Origin: CAZCZZ01 sp964503335
GTDB taxonomy: Bacteria > Verrucomicrobiota > Kiritimatiellia > CAIVKH01
DNA length: 37,208 nucleotides
Direction of reading: 5' to 3'
Assembly: GCA_964503335.1 (NCBI GenBank)
Contig: CAZCZZ010000040.1
Location: 1 to 37,208 of the forward strand
The number at the start of each line of letters is the position of its first letter. Positions within the stretch are counted from its first letter, which is position 1. Below the pieces are notes generated by a model. It was given only the letters and a program-made list of their open reading frames with translations. It ran no database searches and had not been told where the DNA came from. A program made the position numbers and the translations under genes. Shown one piece after another: positions 8,661-17,207 of the stretch.

Positions 8661-9245
8661 CTATTGTGCAAGCCCGCCACTGGCGGATGCGATCGCGGCG
8701 ATGATCGCTGCGCCGAACAACGCGAAGCTGATGGCGACCAGAACCGCGATCACGATGTAGCTGATGCCCAACATCTTCATTGAGAATCGCAGCTTCTCGA
8801 AGAAGGGCACCAATGCCGCATCGACCGTCGTGATGTTCTGCAGAGCATTCCTTGCGCCGTAAAGTCCGGCGCCCGAGAGAATCATGAAGATCGTATAGAC
8901 GAGGGATATGCAGCCGATGGAGCCGATGACTCCGCTGATAATGTGGACGATGGCGACGAAGCTCATCCAGCCCGTGATACCTTCCGGGAGGGCCGCGCGG
9001 CTGCCGGTGGGTTGCGCTGTCGCGGCAGGTGCAAAGACCGGTGCGGGGGAGGCGAAGGGCGACGGCGATTCAACCGTCGTCAGTTCGGACACTTCTCCAG
9101 CGCTTTTCCATGACGCCATGCCGTCGGTCCAGACGAGGTCCGATGCCGAGATGCTGCCGTTTTGCAGCCTGGCCCTGAGTTCGGATTCCGAGATGGGTCC
9201 CTGCTTGTCCGTACCGCCCACTGCGTAGAACCAAAGTTTATCCAC
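8661..9245 (-). CDS. GYF_2 (DUF4339) domain membrane protein
   Basis: A 194-residue protein. Residues 4-52 form a GYF_2/DUF4339 domain (WFYAVGG, QGPISESELRARL, LVWTDGMASW), a small peptide-binding module common at the N-terminus of bacterial membrane proteins. A Pro/Ala-rich linker (about 58-85) leads to a hydrophobic region with two or three membrane helices (about 95-190), similar in layout to DUF5362 proteins. Its function is unknown; the GYF module probably faces the cytoplasm and binds a proline-rich partner. It sits 79 bases downstream of mrp and one base upstream of the thioesterase gene. Confidence 0.8.
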   Translation of the reverse strand: MDKLWFYAVGGTDKQGPISESELRARLQNGSISASDLVWTDGMASWKSAGEVSELTTVESPSPFASPAPVFAPAATAQPTGSRAALPEGITGWMSFVAIVHIISGVIGSIGCISLVYTIFMILSGAGLYGARNALQNITTVDAALVPFFEKLRFSMKMLGISYIVIAVLVAISFALFGAAIIAAIASASGGLAQ

Positions 9246-9324
9246 AGTTATCTCCCCGTCAGCGGCCAGCGTTTGCGTATGCCGTGGCCCTGACTATATG
9301 CAGCTTCAAGCGGATGTCCAAACG

Positions 9325-10656
9325 TCAAATCGCCAGTACGAGGATCGAATCGTAGGGGTAGATCGACGTGTTGTGGCCGTCGCTCCACTGGATCGCCACG
9401 GCGTAGTTGCCCATCGGCTGGAACGCGGTGGGATACACATGCTCGCTCACATCCTCCGGCTTCAGGAGGGGGCGACCGCTCATTTCCTCGATGCAGAGGG
9501 CGCAGCGGCATTTCCTGCGGAGCGCGGCGGCGTTCACGATCTTCTCCGTTCCGTCGGCCAGGGTTACGACGATTCCACGCCCCGCGGCGTAGGCTACTTT
9601 GGGCCGTGCCACGTTGCCGGCCTTGAGCCGGGCGATCTCGCTCGTCACGGCGTCGCCGATTTTCCTGTAGATGTCGTTGATGTCCTTGGCATTCGGTTCC
9701 AGGACGAAGGGGCGTCCGGAATCGCCATGGGCGGAAATCTCGGGCCGGATCGGGACTTCGAAGGAGTAGGTCATGCCGAATTGCGCGATGAGTTTCTTGC
9801 GCGCACCGCGGCCGAAGAGATACTTCTTCGCCCCGCAGGACTCGCACACGTAGTAGCTCATGTTCTCGACCGCCGCGATCGTCGGCACCTTCAATTTGTC
9901 GAACATCTGGATGCCCTTCACGACATCGACAAAGCTCAGCTGCTGCGGCGTGGTCACGATGACCGCGGCCGTCAAGGGGATCAGTTGCAGGAGGGTGAGC
10001 TGGATGTCGCCCGTTCCGGGAGGGAAGTCGATCACAAGGTAGTCGAGTTCGCCCCACTTCGTCGTGGTGAGCAACTGGTTGATGACCTGCGTGACCATCG
10101 GGCCGCGCATGATCGCGGGTCCTCCGCCGTTGCCGGACGGTCCGCTCACAAAGCCGAACGACATCAACTTCACGCCTTCGAATTCGAGGGGAACAATCAT
10201 GTCGTCATCGGCATACACATCGGTGTTGTCAGGCGTGACCATCGTCGGGAGGCTGGGGCCGTACACGTCGGCGTCGAAAATGCCGACCTTGTTGCCCATG
10301 CGGGACAGGGTGAAGGCGAGGTTCACGGCGACGGTGGATTTCCCGACGCCACCTTTGCAGCTCGATACCGCGAGGATGTTGGTCACCTTGGCGAGTCCCG
10401 GCGATGTGGACACAAGCGGATTCGCGCCCTGCCTGGGCTGGGCGGCGAGCATGACGAGGACGGACTGCACCCAGGGCAGGCGACCGACAGCGTCCTCGCA
10501 CAGTTTCTTGAGCTTCTCGTTCGCAGGCGACGGGGAGCCGGGCGGTGCGATGGAAAAGGAAACATCGCCCGCTTCCGAGATGTTCAAATCCTTCACGTGG
10601 CCGGGGCTGGAGAGGACGCCCGCGAGGGCCTTCATCACGTCTTGTTCTCTATTCAT
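9325..10656 (-). CDS. mrp: Mrp/ApbC-type iron-sulfur carrier ATPase with C-terminal DUF971
   Basis: A 443-residue cytoplasmic P-loop NTPase of the Mrp/NBP35 group, which bind and deliver Fe-S clusters. Domains in order: a MIP18/DUF59-like module (about 1-75); the NTPase, with deviant Walker A C100-K-G-G-V-G-K106-S-T and FDADVYGPS (127-135); the cluster-binding C271-E-S-C274; and a C-terminal DUF971 domain (about 352-441) with RKCRCALC (381-388) and WSDGHNTSIYP. The DUF971 cysteines C383, C385 and C388 could bind metal. Ordinary Mrp has about 360 residues, so the fusion explains the extra length. It starts 93 bp from the divergent transglutaminase gene and heads a three-gene minus-strand run. 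Confidence 0.92.
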   Translation of the reverse strand: MNREQDVMKALAGVLSSPGHVKDLNISEAGDVSFSIAPPGSPSPANEKLKKLCEDAVGRLPWVQSVLVMLAAQPRQGANPLVSTSPGLAKVTNILAVSSCKGGVGKSTVAVNLAFTLSRMGNKVGIFDADVYGPSLPTMVTPDNTDVYADDDMIVPLEFEGVKLMSFGFVSGPSGNGGGPAIMRGPMVTQVINQLLTTTKWGELDYLVIDFPPGTGDIQLTLLQLIPLTAAVIVTTPQQLSFVDVVKGIQMFDKLKVPTIAAVENMSYYVCESCGAKKYLFGRGARKKLIAQFGMTYSFEVPIRPEISAHGDSGRPFVLEPNAKDINDIYRKIGDAVTSEIARLKAGNVARPKVAYAAGRGIVVTLADGTEKIVNAAALRRKCRCALCIEEMSGRPLLKPEDVSEHVYPTAFQPMGNYAVAIQWSDGHNTSIYPYDSILVLAI

Positions 10657-10749
10657 GGTTGCCGCCTACGATACGACGCAGGAATTGCGATGCAACATTT
10701 GAGCGCAGCAGGTCTTCCGTGTATGTTGCTGCGGCATGGACAATTGCTC

Positions 10750-12243
10750 ATGAGGGGTAAGTCGATCCTGCGAACCGCGATCGCAGTCTTCTGGCTGCTG
10801 ACGATGGGCTGGTTTGTCCGCTACGAGGCGTTTCCCGCGTACTTCACCAACACGCTGGAGGGCTACCGGGAGGTGCTCTCCGAAGGGCAGCTCTTCGTCG
10901 ATTCCTGGATGCGCATCCTCTATCGCGGCCAGCCCATCGGCTACAGCCATTCGTCGGTCGAAGTCGTCGATGACGACCCGCTTGAGCATTACCGGATGAG
11001 TTCGCGGACGCTGCTGCAAATGAATCTCATGGGCGAGGTGCAGCAGATCAGTGTTCTCGCCGCGGGTGGCCTTGACGTGATGTACCAGCTTCAGTCGTTC
11101 AACTTCTCGCTCACGGCGCGCAGGTACAACCTGCGACTCGATGGTGTACGGAAAGGTGGCGACAACTTTGAAGTCCTGATCCGTTCCCCGTCGGGCAAGC
11201 AGAAGACGACGGTTGTCGTGCCGAAGGATGTCATCCTGTATTCGCCGATGACCGACCTCGCCATGCGTAATCTTGCAATCGGTTCGTCGCTGCGCGTCCG
11301 CACGCTGGACCCCGCCAGCATGTCGGTCATCGACATCATCGTCACGGCGCTCCGGAAGGAAACAATCCGCGTCAACGACGCAGACCACGAGGCCACGGTG
11401 CTGAGCGTCGATTACCAGGGGATGAAGACGTTGTCATGGATAGACGCGCAGGGGAAGGTCCTGCGGCAGGAAACGCCGCTCGGCTGGACGCTTGAGGCGT
11501 GCGATGCAGAGGATGCGATGGCGATGACGTTCGATCCCGGGCAGGCCCAGGACATGCTTGCGGCGAGCGCTGTGCCGAGCGAAGGAACCATCCGCGATCC
11601 CGATGCGTGCAAGGAGGTTGTCCTTGCCCTTGATGACCTGCCGGTTGATTTCGCGCTGCCGGACAGCTCCCGCCAGACGGTCCTGTCGCGCACCGGGACG
11701 GTGGCGTCGGTGCGGCTGGCGAGAGCGACATGGCCTGTGGGCGCCGCCGAAGAGCCCGTGGATATGTCGCCCTGGCTTGCGGCGACGCCATTCGTTCAAT
11801 CCGACCATGCACGCATGCGCGAAACAGCGCGGGGCATTGTCGATCCGACCGCCGACCGGAAATCGCAGGTCGCGGCCTTGTACAACTGGGTCTTCTCGAA
11901 TGTGGCGAAGCGACCTACGGTCAGCCTTCCCTCCGCGCTCGACGTGTTGGAGCAGCTCGAGGGCGACTGCAACGAGCACACGTACCTGTTTGTGGCGCTC
12001 GCGCGCGCGCTGGGGATTCCCGCGCGGATCTGCATCGGCCTGCTCTACAACGAGGGCGCGTGGTACTACCACGCATGGCCGGCGGTGTATGACGGGGGTT
12101 GGGTTGAGCTGGACCCGACGAAGGGCGATGAACTGGTCGGGCCGACGCACCTGATGCTGTTGGAAGGTGAGTTGTCGGACCAGTTGAAGCTCATGAGCAT
12201 CTTCGGCCGGCTCAAGGCGCGGATTGTCGAGCAAACGTACTGA
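10750..12243 (+). CDS. Membrane-anchored transglutaminase-like protein
   Basis: A 497-residue protein with one N-terminal membrane helix (about 8-22) and a long, probably periplasmic, body. The C-terminal transglutaminase-like domain has the full papain-type triad: C407 in EGDCNEHTYLF, H441 in YYHAWP and D455 in WVELDPTKGD. The N-terminal 330 residues resemble lipoprotein-like beta domains often fused to such domains, but I recognise no family. Possible roles are proteolysis or crosslinking of envelope proteins or peptidoglycan peptides. ATG 10750 is chosen because the membrane helix follows at once; upstream in-frame ATGs at 10690 and 10723 would only prepend polar residues. The ABC ATPase gene starts eight bases after this stop, so the three genes 10750-14638 form an operon. 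Confidence 0.82.
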   Translation: MRGKSILRTAIAVFWLLTMGWFVRYEAFPAYFTNTLEGYREVLSEGQLFVDSWMRILYRGQPIGYSHSSVEVVDDDPLEHYRMSSRTLLQMNLMGEVQQISVLAAGGLDVMYQLQSFNFSLTARRYNLRLDGVRKGGDNFEVLIRSPSGKQKTTVVVPKDVILYSPMTDLAMRNLAIGSSLRVRTLDPASMSVIDIIVTALRKETIRVNDADHEATVLSVDYQGMKTLSWIDAQGKVLRQETPLGWTLEACDAEDAMAMTFDPGQAQDMLAASAVPSEGTIRDPDACKEVVLALDDLPVDFALPDSSRQTVLSRTGTVASVRLARATWPVGAAEEPVDMSPWLAATPFVQSDHARMRETARGIVDPTADRKSQVAALYNWVFSNVAKRPTVSLPSALDVLEQLEGDCNEHTYLFVALARALGIPARICIGLLYNEGAWYYHAWPAVYDGGWVELDPTKGDELVGPTHLMLLEGELSDQLKLMSIFGRLKARIVEQTY

Positions 12244-12251
12244 GGCGAACC

Positions 12252-12971
12252 ATGATTGAAATCCTGAACGTGACCAAGCGATTCGGCAGCAAGGTCGCCG
12301 TGAACAACCTGTCGCTGTCGATCCCGCGCGGCCAGCTTTTCTGCTTTCTCGGCCCGAACGGGGCTGGGAAGACGACGACGATCAAGATGATGTGCGGCTT
12401 GCTGCGTCCCGACTGCGGGACGATCCGGATCGCAGGCCTTCCGATGGAGCGCGACAACATGGAGGTGCGCAAGATCCTCGGTTACATCCCGGATACGCCC
12501 TTTCTCTATGAGCGGCTGACCTGCCAGGAATTCATGGAGTTCACCGGCGAGCTGTACCGGCTGCCGCGTGATCAGGTGCAGAAGGAGATCGAGTCGTCGT
12601 TTGATCTCTTCGACCTGCAGGGGCACCGTCACGCCCTGATCAAAGACTTGTCGCACGGCCTGCGTCAGCGTCTCGCGTATGCCTCCACGTTCATGCACAA
12701 CCCGGAGGTGCTGCTCGTCGATGAGCCCTTTATCGGCCTCGATCCGCACAGCATCCGTCTCATCCGTGACCTGCTGCGCGCAAAGACCCGGGCCGGCATG
12801 ACGATCCTGCTCACCACGCACATCCTTGCGCTGGCCGAGGATCTGGCGGACCGCATCGGCATCATCAGCCGCGGCGAGCTTGCTGCGCTGGGGACGTTGG
12901 ACGAGTTGATGCAGCAGAGCCGTGTCCAGGGACGCCTGGAAGACGTTTTCCTCCACTTGACCGAGGACTAG
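12252..12971 (+). CDS. ABC transporter ATP-binding protein (ABC-2 export type)
   Basis: A 239-residue ATPase. Walker A GPNGAGKT is at 34-41, the signature loop reads LSHGL (133-137, canonical LSGGQ), Walker B LLVDEP at 154-159 and the switch histidine is H190. The Q-loop reads Y-I-P-D81, with Asp where Gln normally contacts the metal and water, so the coupling may be altered. Domain form and neighbouring permease place it with ABC-2/CcmA-type exporters. It lies between the transglutaminase-like gene and the permease, and its TAG stop overlaps a possible GTG start of the permease. The cargo is unknown. Confidence 0.93.
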   Translation: MIEILNVTKRFGSKVAVNNLSLSIPRGQLFCFLGPNGAGKTTTIKMMCGLLRPDCGTIRIAGLPMERDNMEVRKILGYIPDTPFLYERLTCQEFMEFTGELYRLPRDQVQKEIESSFDLFDLQGHRHALIKDLSHGLRQRLAYASTFMHNPEVLLVDEPFIGLDPHSIRLIRDLLRAKTRAGMTILLTTHILALAEDLADRIGIISRGELAALGTLDELMQQSRVQGRLEDVFLHLTED

Positions 12972-12973
12972 TG

Positions 12974-14638
12974 ATGCAGCTTCCCGTGCTCATACGACGA
13001 GGTTGGAGCGCCTTCCGCAACAGCGGGCGGATGATGCGTGACCAATCGCTGTTTAAAATGCTCGTTGTGATCTTCTTCGCGGCGGGACTCTTCCTTGGCC
13101 TTGGTGCGATTTTCTACGAGGGATTCCATTTCCTGAAGCAGATGGGTGGCGCGGGCCTGATGATCATTCACCGCCTCTTTGCGCTCTTCTTCTTCGGACT
13201 CTCGATCATGCTTGTCTTCTCGAGCATCGTGACCAGCTACGCGACGATCTACCGGTCCGATGAAGTGCCGTCGCTCCTCACGCGCCCCGTCTCGTCCGGC
13301 GAATTGGTCCTCTACAAGTACTTCGAATCGGCCTTGCTCTCCTCCTGGGCCTTCTTCTTCATGATCGTCCCGTTCGTGGGCGCGTATGCGATCCAGGAGA
13401 AGTTGCCGGTCACCTTTGCGCTGTGGACGTTCCTGTACTCCGTCCCCTTCGTGCTGCTCTGTTCCGCGGTGGGCACGATCATGTGCATGGTCCTCGTACG
13501 GTGGCTGCCGAGCGGGCGCAGCCTTGGCTTCCTGGTTGCGGGGTTGGCCCTCCTTGTCATCGCCGAGGCGTGGAGCATGTATATCTCGGTTCCGCCCAAT
13601 GAAGACGAGACTGCGCTTGTGCTGGCGCGACTTATCCCGGGAATGCGCATTTCATCGCATCCGCTTTGGCCAAGCTGGTGGGTCGCGGAAGGCATCATGG
13701 CGATGGGGCGGGGGGTGTGGGGAAGGGGGCTGATGCTCTGGGGCGTAGTCATTGCGAACGTGCTGCTCCTTTGCATGGTGATCGAGGCCCTGGGTCGAAG
13801 CGTCTTCCACGAAGGCTGGCTGAAGTCGACCTCCGGTGCGTCGAGGACGCGGACCTCGTCGATGGACTTGAAGCTGGTCCGATGGGCGTTGGGATCCATC
13901 GCGCCGGATGCCCGCGGCTTGTTGCTCAAGGATATCCGGACGTTCCTGCGCGATCCGATGCAGTGGTCGCAGGCTGCGGTCTTCTTCGGCCTGCTTGCGC
14001 TCTATTTCGCCAGCCTCCGCAACCTGCATTACCACACGCTGACGCCGGTCTGGAAGAACCTGATTGTCTTCCTGAACATGTTCAGCGTCTCGGCCGTGAT
14101 CTGCTCGCTGAACTCACGCTTCGTGTACCCGCAAATGAGCCTGGAGGGTCACGGCTTCTGGATCATCGGCATGTCCCCCATGCGCCTCACGCGCGTGCTG
14201 CGCGCCAAGTTTGCCCTCGCGTGCGTTGCCGTGACGTCGGTTAGCATGGTGCTGATGTTTCTCTCGGCACGCATGCTGAATGTGGACGGGCTCCACTTGC
14301 GCATCGCGCTGCTCCTCGCCGCCTGTATTTGCATCACGGTCACGGCGCTTTCGATGGGGTTGGGCGCCGTGTTCCTGGACCTGCGCGAGCGGAATCCGTC
14401 CGCCATCGTCTCCAGCTTCGGAGGCACGCTGAACCTTGTCCTTTGCATGCTCTTCACGTTCGTCGTGATGATCCCCTTCGGTGCGCTCTTCCATCATCAG
14501 GCCATGCAGACGATTTCTGAGGCTTGGTTCAACCGGGCGCTGGCCATCGGACTTATCGTCCTCCTCATCACCACCATCTCGACCACCATGATTCCGCTGA
14601 AGCTGGCGGAGCGGAGCCTGGAGCGGCGGGAGTACTGA
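12974..14638 (+). CDS. ABC-2 type transporter permease
   Basis: A 554-residue membrane protein with about twelve hydrophobic stretches in two halves, joined near residues 275-320 by a polar linker (SGASRTRTSS). The size and layout fit fused ABC-2 permeases that pair with the ATPase encoded just upstream. I see no motif that tells its cargo. ATG 12974 is preferred: GAGG at 12963-12966 is seven bases upstream, against only four for GTG 12971, which would overlap the ATPase stop. The transglutaminase-like first gene suggests that the operon acts in envelope maturation or peptide/protein export. Confidence 0.85.
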   Translation: MQLPVLIRRGWSAFRNSGRMMRDQSLFKMLVVIFFAAGLFLGLGAIFYEGFHFLKQMGGAGLMIIHRLFALFFFGLSIMLVFSSIVTSYATIYRSDEVPSLLTRPVSSGELVLYKYFESALLSSWAFFFMIVPFVGAYAIQEKLPVTFALWTFLYSVPFVLLCSAVGTIMCMVLVRWLPSGRSLGFLVAGLALLVIAEAWSMYISVPPNEDETALVLARLIPGMRISSHPLWPSWWVAEGIMAMGRGVWGRGLMLWGVVIANVLLLCMVIEALGRSVFHEGWLKSTSGASRTRTSSMDLKLVRWALGSIAPDARGLLLKDIRTFLRDPMQWSQAAVFFGLLALYFASLRNLHYHTLTPVWKNLIVFLNMFSVSAVICSLNSRFVYPQMSLEGHGFWIIGMSPMRLTRVLRAKFALACVAVTSVSMVLMFLSARMLNVDGLHLRIALLLAACICITVTALSMGLGAVFLDLRERNPSAIVSSFGGTLNLVLCMLFTFVVMIPFGALFHHQAMQTISEAWFNRALAIGLIVLLITTISTTMIPLKLAERSLERREY

Positions 14639-14652
14639 CCCGACACGTCGCG

Positions 14653-14673
14653 GTAGCTCCGTGCTCCACGGAG
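14653..14673 (+). repeat. Solo GTAG-hairpin (REP-like) element
   Basis: GTAG (14653-14656) is followed directly by a perfect hairpin: CTCCGTG (14657-14663), loop CTC, CACGGAG (14667-14673). This is the layout of REP sequences recognised by RAYT (TnpA-REP) transposases: a GTAG tetranucleotide 5' of a small palindrome. Two paired versions occur at 32361-32426 and 35597-35658. It lies 15 bp after the permease stop and may also act as an mRNA 3' stem. Confidence 0.5.
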
Positions 14674-14761
14674 TGCGGAGATCCTGCGACGCGTCACAAG
14701 ATCCGTCTTGGCATCTGTCCCCATGCCTGCAAAGGTTCCGCTTCCCAACAGGAGACGTCGC

Positions 14762-15166
14762 ATGGTCATCATTGATGCAGAGTATCTTGGCGAGTTCCGT
14801 TGCCATGCGAAGCATGGTCCTTCCGGTGTCACGCTGGAAACCGACGCGCCGACGGACAACCATGGCAGGGGCCAGCGCTTTTCGCCGACGGATCTCGTCG
14901 CCACCGCCCTCTGCACCTGCATCGCCACCACCATGGCCATCAAAGGCGAGCCGAAGGGGTGGAGCCTCAAGGGCATGAAGATGAGCGTCGAGAAAGAGAT
15001 GTCCAGCGATGCGCCGCGCCGCATCGTGCGCCTTGCCGTCACGCTGTGGATGCCCCCGTCGTTTCCCGTGCTGGACCGCGCAGAAGCCGAGTCGATTGCC
15101 AACAACTGCCCAGTCCACAAGAGCATTCATCCCGACATCAAAGCGCCGGTTACCATCCGCTGGTAG
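14762..15166 (+). CDS. OsmC-family protein
   Basis: A 134-residue member of the OsmC/Ohr superfamily, thiol-dependent peroxidases that reduce organic hydroperoxides. The first cysteine region (DLVATALCTCIATTMAI, C51 and C53) and the second (NNCPVHKSI, C116) are both present. Sequence style places it with the general OsmC-like/YhfA group rather than classical Ohr. ATG 14762 is chosen: GGAG at 14751-14754 is seven bases upstream, and the reading frame before it (to 14708) contains only a low-complexity basic stretch. It stands alone between the ABC-2 operon and amt; no regulator gene is adjacent. Confidence 0.9.
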   Translation: MVIIDAEYLGEFRCHAKHGPSGVTLETDAPTDNHGRGQRFSPTDLVATALCTCIATTMAIKGEPKGWSLKGMKMSVEKEMSSDAPRRIVRLAVTLWMPPSFPVLDRAEAESIANNCPVHKSIHPDIKAPVTIRW

Positions 15167-15346
15167 CTTACCGCGAGAGCCCGATACCCTGCTTCAACGC
15201 AACTGAAATGTAGCGGAATGGGGGTCTGCCTACATAATTGTTGTGTATGGGGCGCTTTCGGACAACAAGTGTATTTCTTCAAGATTGTTGCAAGTCGCTT
15301 GCAGTTATGTGGTTGCGGTTTCTCCTTTGGTTGCGCGTGCGAACGA

Positions 15347-15362
15347 TGGCATGACGGCTGCT
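15347..15362 (+). promoter_or_regulatory. Sigma-54 (-24/-12) promoter for amt-glnB
   Basis: TGGCATGACGGCTGCT matches the sigma-54 consensus TGGCACG-N4-TTGCW at all but two positions, with the invariant GG and GC exactly 12 bp apart (15348-15349 and 15360-15361). A start near 15373 would give a leader of about 48 bases, ending in the Shine-Dalgarno AGGAG (15409-15413), seven bases before the amt ATG. Control of amt-glnB by RpoN and NtrC under nitrogen limitation is established in many bacteria and fits here. NtrC sites were not identified. Confidence 0.7.
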
Positions 15363-15420
15363 AAACGCTCTGCCCGTCTACTCGTTTGCTTTTTGTAACA
15401 ACACCAAGAGGAGAAGTGGA

Positions 15421-16767
15421 ATGTATCGATGGAAGAGAATGATCGTGGCGGGCATCCTGGCGATGACCTGTCTGGGTATGGGCGCGACGGCGTTCGCGCA
15501 GGATGTAGCTGAGCCCGTTGCGGAAGTGGCGGCAGAAGTTGTAGCGGAGGCTGCGCCGGCACCGGCTATCGACACGGGCAATACGGCATGGATTCTGGCG
15601 AGTTCGGGGCTTGTGCTCCTGATGACGCCGGGCCTTGCATTCTTCTATGGCGGCCTGGTTCGCCGGAAGAACATGCTCTCTGTGCTGATGCAGTGCTTTG
15701 CGGCCATGTGCATCGTGACGGTTGCGTGGGTCATCGTGGGCTACACGTTGGCGTTCGGCACATCGGTCAACAACCTGATCGGTGGACTGGACTATCTGTT
15801 CCTGAAGGGTGTCGATGGTTCTCCGTGGCCTGGCTACACGATCCCGCACCTGATGTTCATGGCGTTCCAGTTGAAGTTCGCCATCATCACGCCCGCGCTG
15901 ATCATCGGCGCGTATGCAGAACGCATGAAGTTCTCGGCATTCTGCGTCTTTACGCTCTTGTGGTCGCTGATCGTTTACAGCCCGCTGGCGCATTGGGTCT
16001 GGGGCGGCGGATTCATCTTCGATTGGGGTGCGCTGGATTTTGCCGGCGGCACGGTTGTCCATATCAACGCCGGCATGGCGGCCCTTGCGGCGGCCCTGGT
16101 CCTTGGCAAGCGCGTCGGCAGCATGTCGCCTCCGCACAATCTCCCGATGGCCGTCCTTGGCGCGGGCATGCTGTGGTTCGGTTGGTTCGGATTCAACGCG
16201 GGAAGCTCGCTGGCGGCCGACGGCATTGCGGCGAACGCGTTCGTGACGACCCACATTGCCACGGCGGTGGCGGGTCTGGCCTGGGCGATCATTGACTGGA
16301 TCTACCACGGCAAGCCGACGACGCTGGGCATCATCACCGGTGCGGTGGCAGGCCTCGTGGCGATCACGCCGGCCTGCGGTTTCGTGACGCCGATGAGCGC
16401 GATCTGGATCGGACTCGGCTCCACCGTGATCTGCTGGATCTTTGTATCGGTCATCAAGCCGAGGCTCGGCTACGACGACACCTTGGACGCGTTCGGCGTC
16501 CACGGTATTGGCGGAATCTGGGGCGCGCTGGCCACGGGTCTCTTCTGTAGCCCCGTTGTCAACGCGCTGGTCACGAAAGCGCCCGGCGAGCAGTTTGTCG
16601 TTCAGCTCAAGGCCACGGTGATCACGATGATCTTCTCCTTCGTCGTGTCGTACATCCTGCTCAAGCTGGTGGACATCACGATCGGCCTTCGTGTCTCGGA
16701 GCATGAGGAGCGCGTAGGTCTCGACCTGACCCAGCACCGCGAAACCGCCTACACGATGATTGACTAA
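15421..16767 (+). CDS. amt: Ammonium transporter Amt
   Basis: A 448-residue Amt/Mep/Rh channel protein that conducts ammonium across the inner membrane. A cleavable signal peptide (1 to about 27, ATAFAQ) and a 20-residue Ala/Glu/Pro-rich linker precede eleven helices. The pore twin histidines are H214 in VVHINAG and H361 in GVHGIGGI, and the signature motif FFYGGLVRRKN lies at 74-84. It has a strong Shine-Dalgarno and a sigma-54 promoter upstream, and glnB follows 18 bp downstream. This is the classical pair in which PII plugs the Amt trimer when ammonium is plentiful. The long acidic linker before the first helix is unusual. Confidence 0.97.
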   Translation: MYRWKRMIVAGILAMTCLGMGATAFAQDVAEPVAEVAAEVVAEAAPAPAIDTGNTAWILASSGLVLLMTPGLAFFYGGLVRRKNMLSVLMQCFAAMCIVTVAWVIVGYTLAFGTSVNNLIGGLDYLFLKGVDGSPWPGYTIPHLMFMAFQLKFAIITPALIIGAYAERMKFSAFCVFTLLWSLIVYSPLAHWVWGGGFIFDWGALDFAGGTVVHINAGMAALAAALVLGKRVGSMSPPHNLPMAVLGAGMLWFGWFGFNAGSSLAADGIAANAFVTTHIATAVAGLAWAIIDWIYHGKPTTLGIITGAVAGLVAITPACGFVTPMSAIWIGLGSTVICWIFVSVIKPRLGYDDTLDAFGVHGIGGIWGALATGLFCSPVVNALVTKAPGEQFVVQLKATVITMIFSFVVSYILLKLVDITIGLRVSEHEERVGLDLTQHRETAYTMID

Positions 16768-16785
16768 GGGAAAGGAACCAACTTC

Positions 16786-17127
16786 ATGAAATACATCATC
16801 GCAGTCATACAGCCCGACCGCCTCGATCCCGTCCTGGACGCGCTCGAGAAGAAGGACATCCATTTGGTGACCGTCTCGAACGTCATGGGACGCGGACGCC
16901 AGAAGGGCATCTCGGAAGTCTACCGGAGCCACAAGGAAGCCGGCAGCCTTCTTCGCAAGGTGAAACTCGAAATCGCCGTGAACGATGAATTCGTCAAGAC
17001 CGCGGTCTCCGCGATCACCGAATCCGCGCGCACGGGCCAGATCGGCGACGGGAAGATCTTCGTCCTCGACCTCGCGGAAGTCACGCGCATCCGCACCGGC
17101 GAGACAGGATCCATCGCCATCGGGTAA
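16786..17127 (+). CDS. glnB: Nitrogen regulatory protein PII (GlnB/GlnK)
   Basis: A 113-residue PII signal protein. It carries GRGRQKG (35-41), the ARTGQIGDGKIF segment (about 82-95) and the C-terminal VTRIRTGE; these form the ATP/2-oxoglutarate sites at subunit interfaces. In the T-loop, Tyr46 is kept (EVYRSHKE), but position 51, the residue uridylylated by GlnD in proteobacteria, is Glu. Regulation by uridylylation at Tyr51 is therefore impossible; ligand binding alone may control it. Its place 18 bp behind amt points to the GlnK role, gating the transporter. The Shine-Dalgarno AAAGGA (16771-16776) is well spaced. Confidence 0.96.
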   Translation: MKYIIAVIQPDRLDPVLDALEKKDIHLVTVSNVMGRGRQKGISEVYRSHKEAGSLLRKVKLEIAVNDEFVKTAVSAITESARTGQIGDGKIFVLDLAEVTRIRTGETGSIAIG

Positions 17128-17148
17128 GCAAACGACAGTGCCAAAAGG

Positions 17149-17181
17149 GAAGGGGCGCTCCGCACAACGGAGCGCCCCTTC
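17149..17181 (+). terminator. Intrinsic terminator after amt-glnB
   Basis: A perfect 14-bp stem (17149-17162 with 17168-17181) encloses the five-base loop CACAA, 21 bases after the glnB stop. The core is GGGGCGCTCCG / CGGAGCGCCCC. The T-rich tail is short (TTCTTCG), so termination may be partly factor-assisted, but the hairpin is the strongest in the window. Confidence 0.8.
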
Positions 17182-17207
17182 TTCGTCTGGCGCTCTGCCG
17201 AGCTCCG

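Noticed and set aside
9298..10749. Upstream extension of the transglutaminase-like frame
   Set aside because: It lies wholly antisense to mrp; the real protein begins at ATG 10750 just before its membrane helix.
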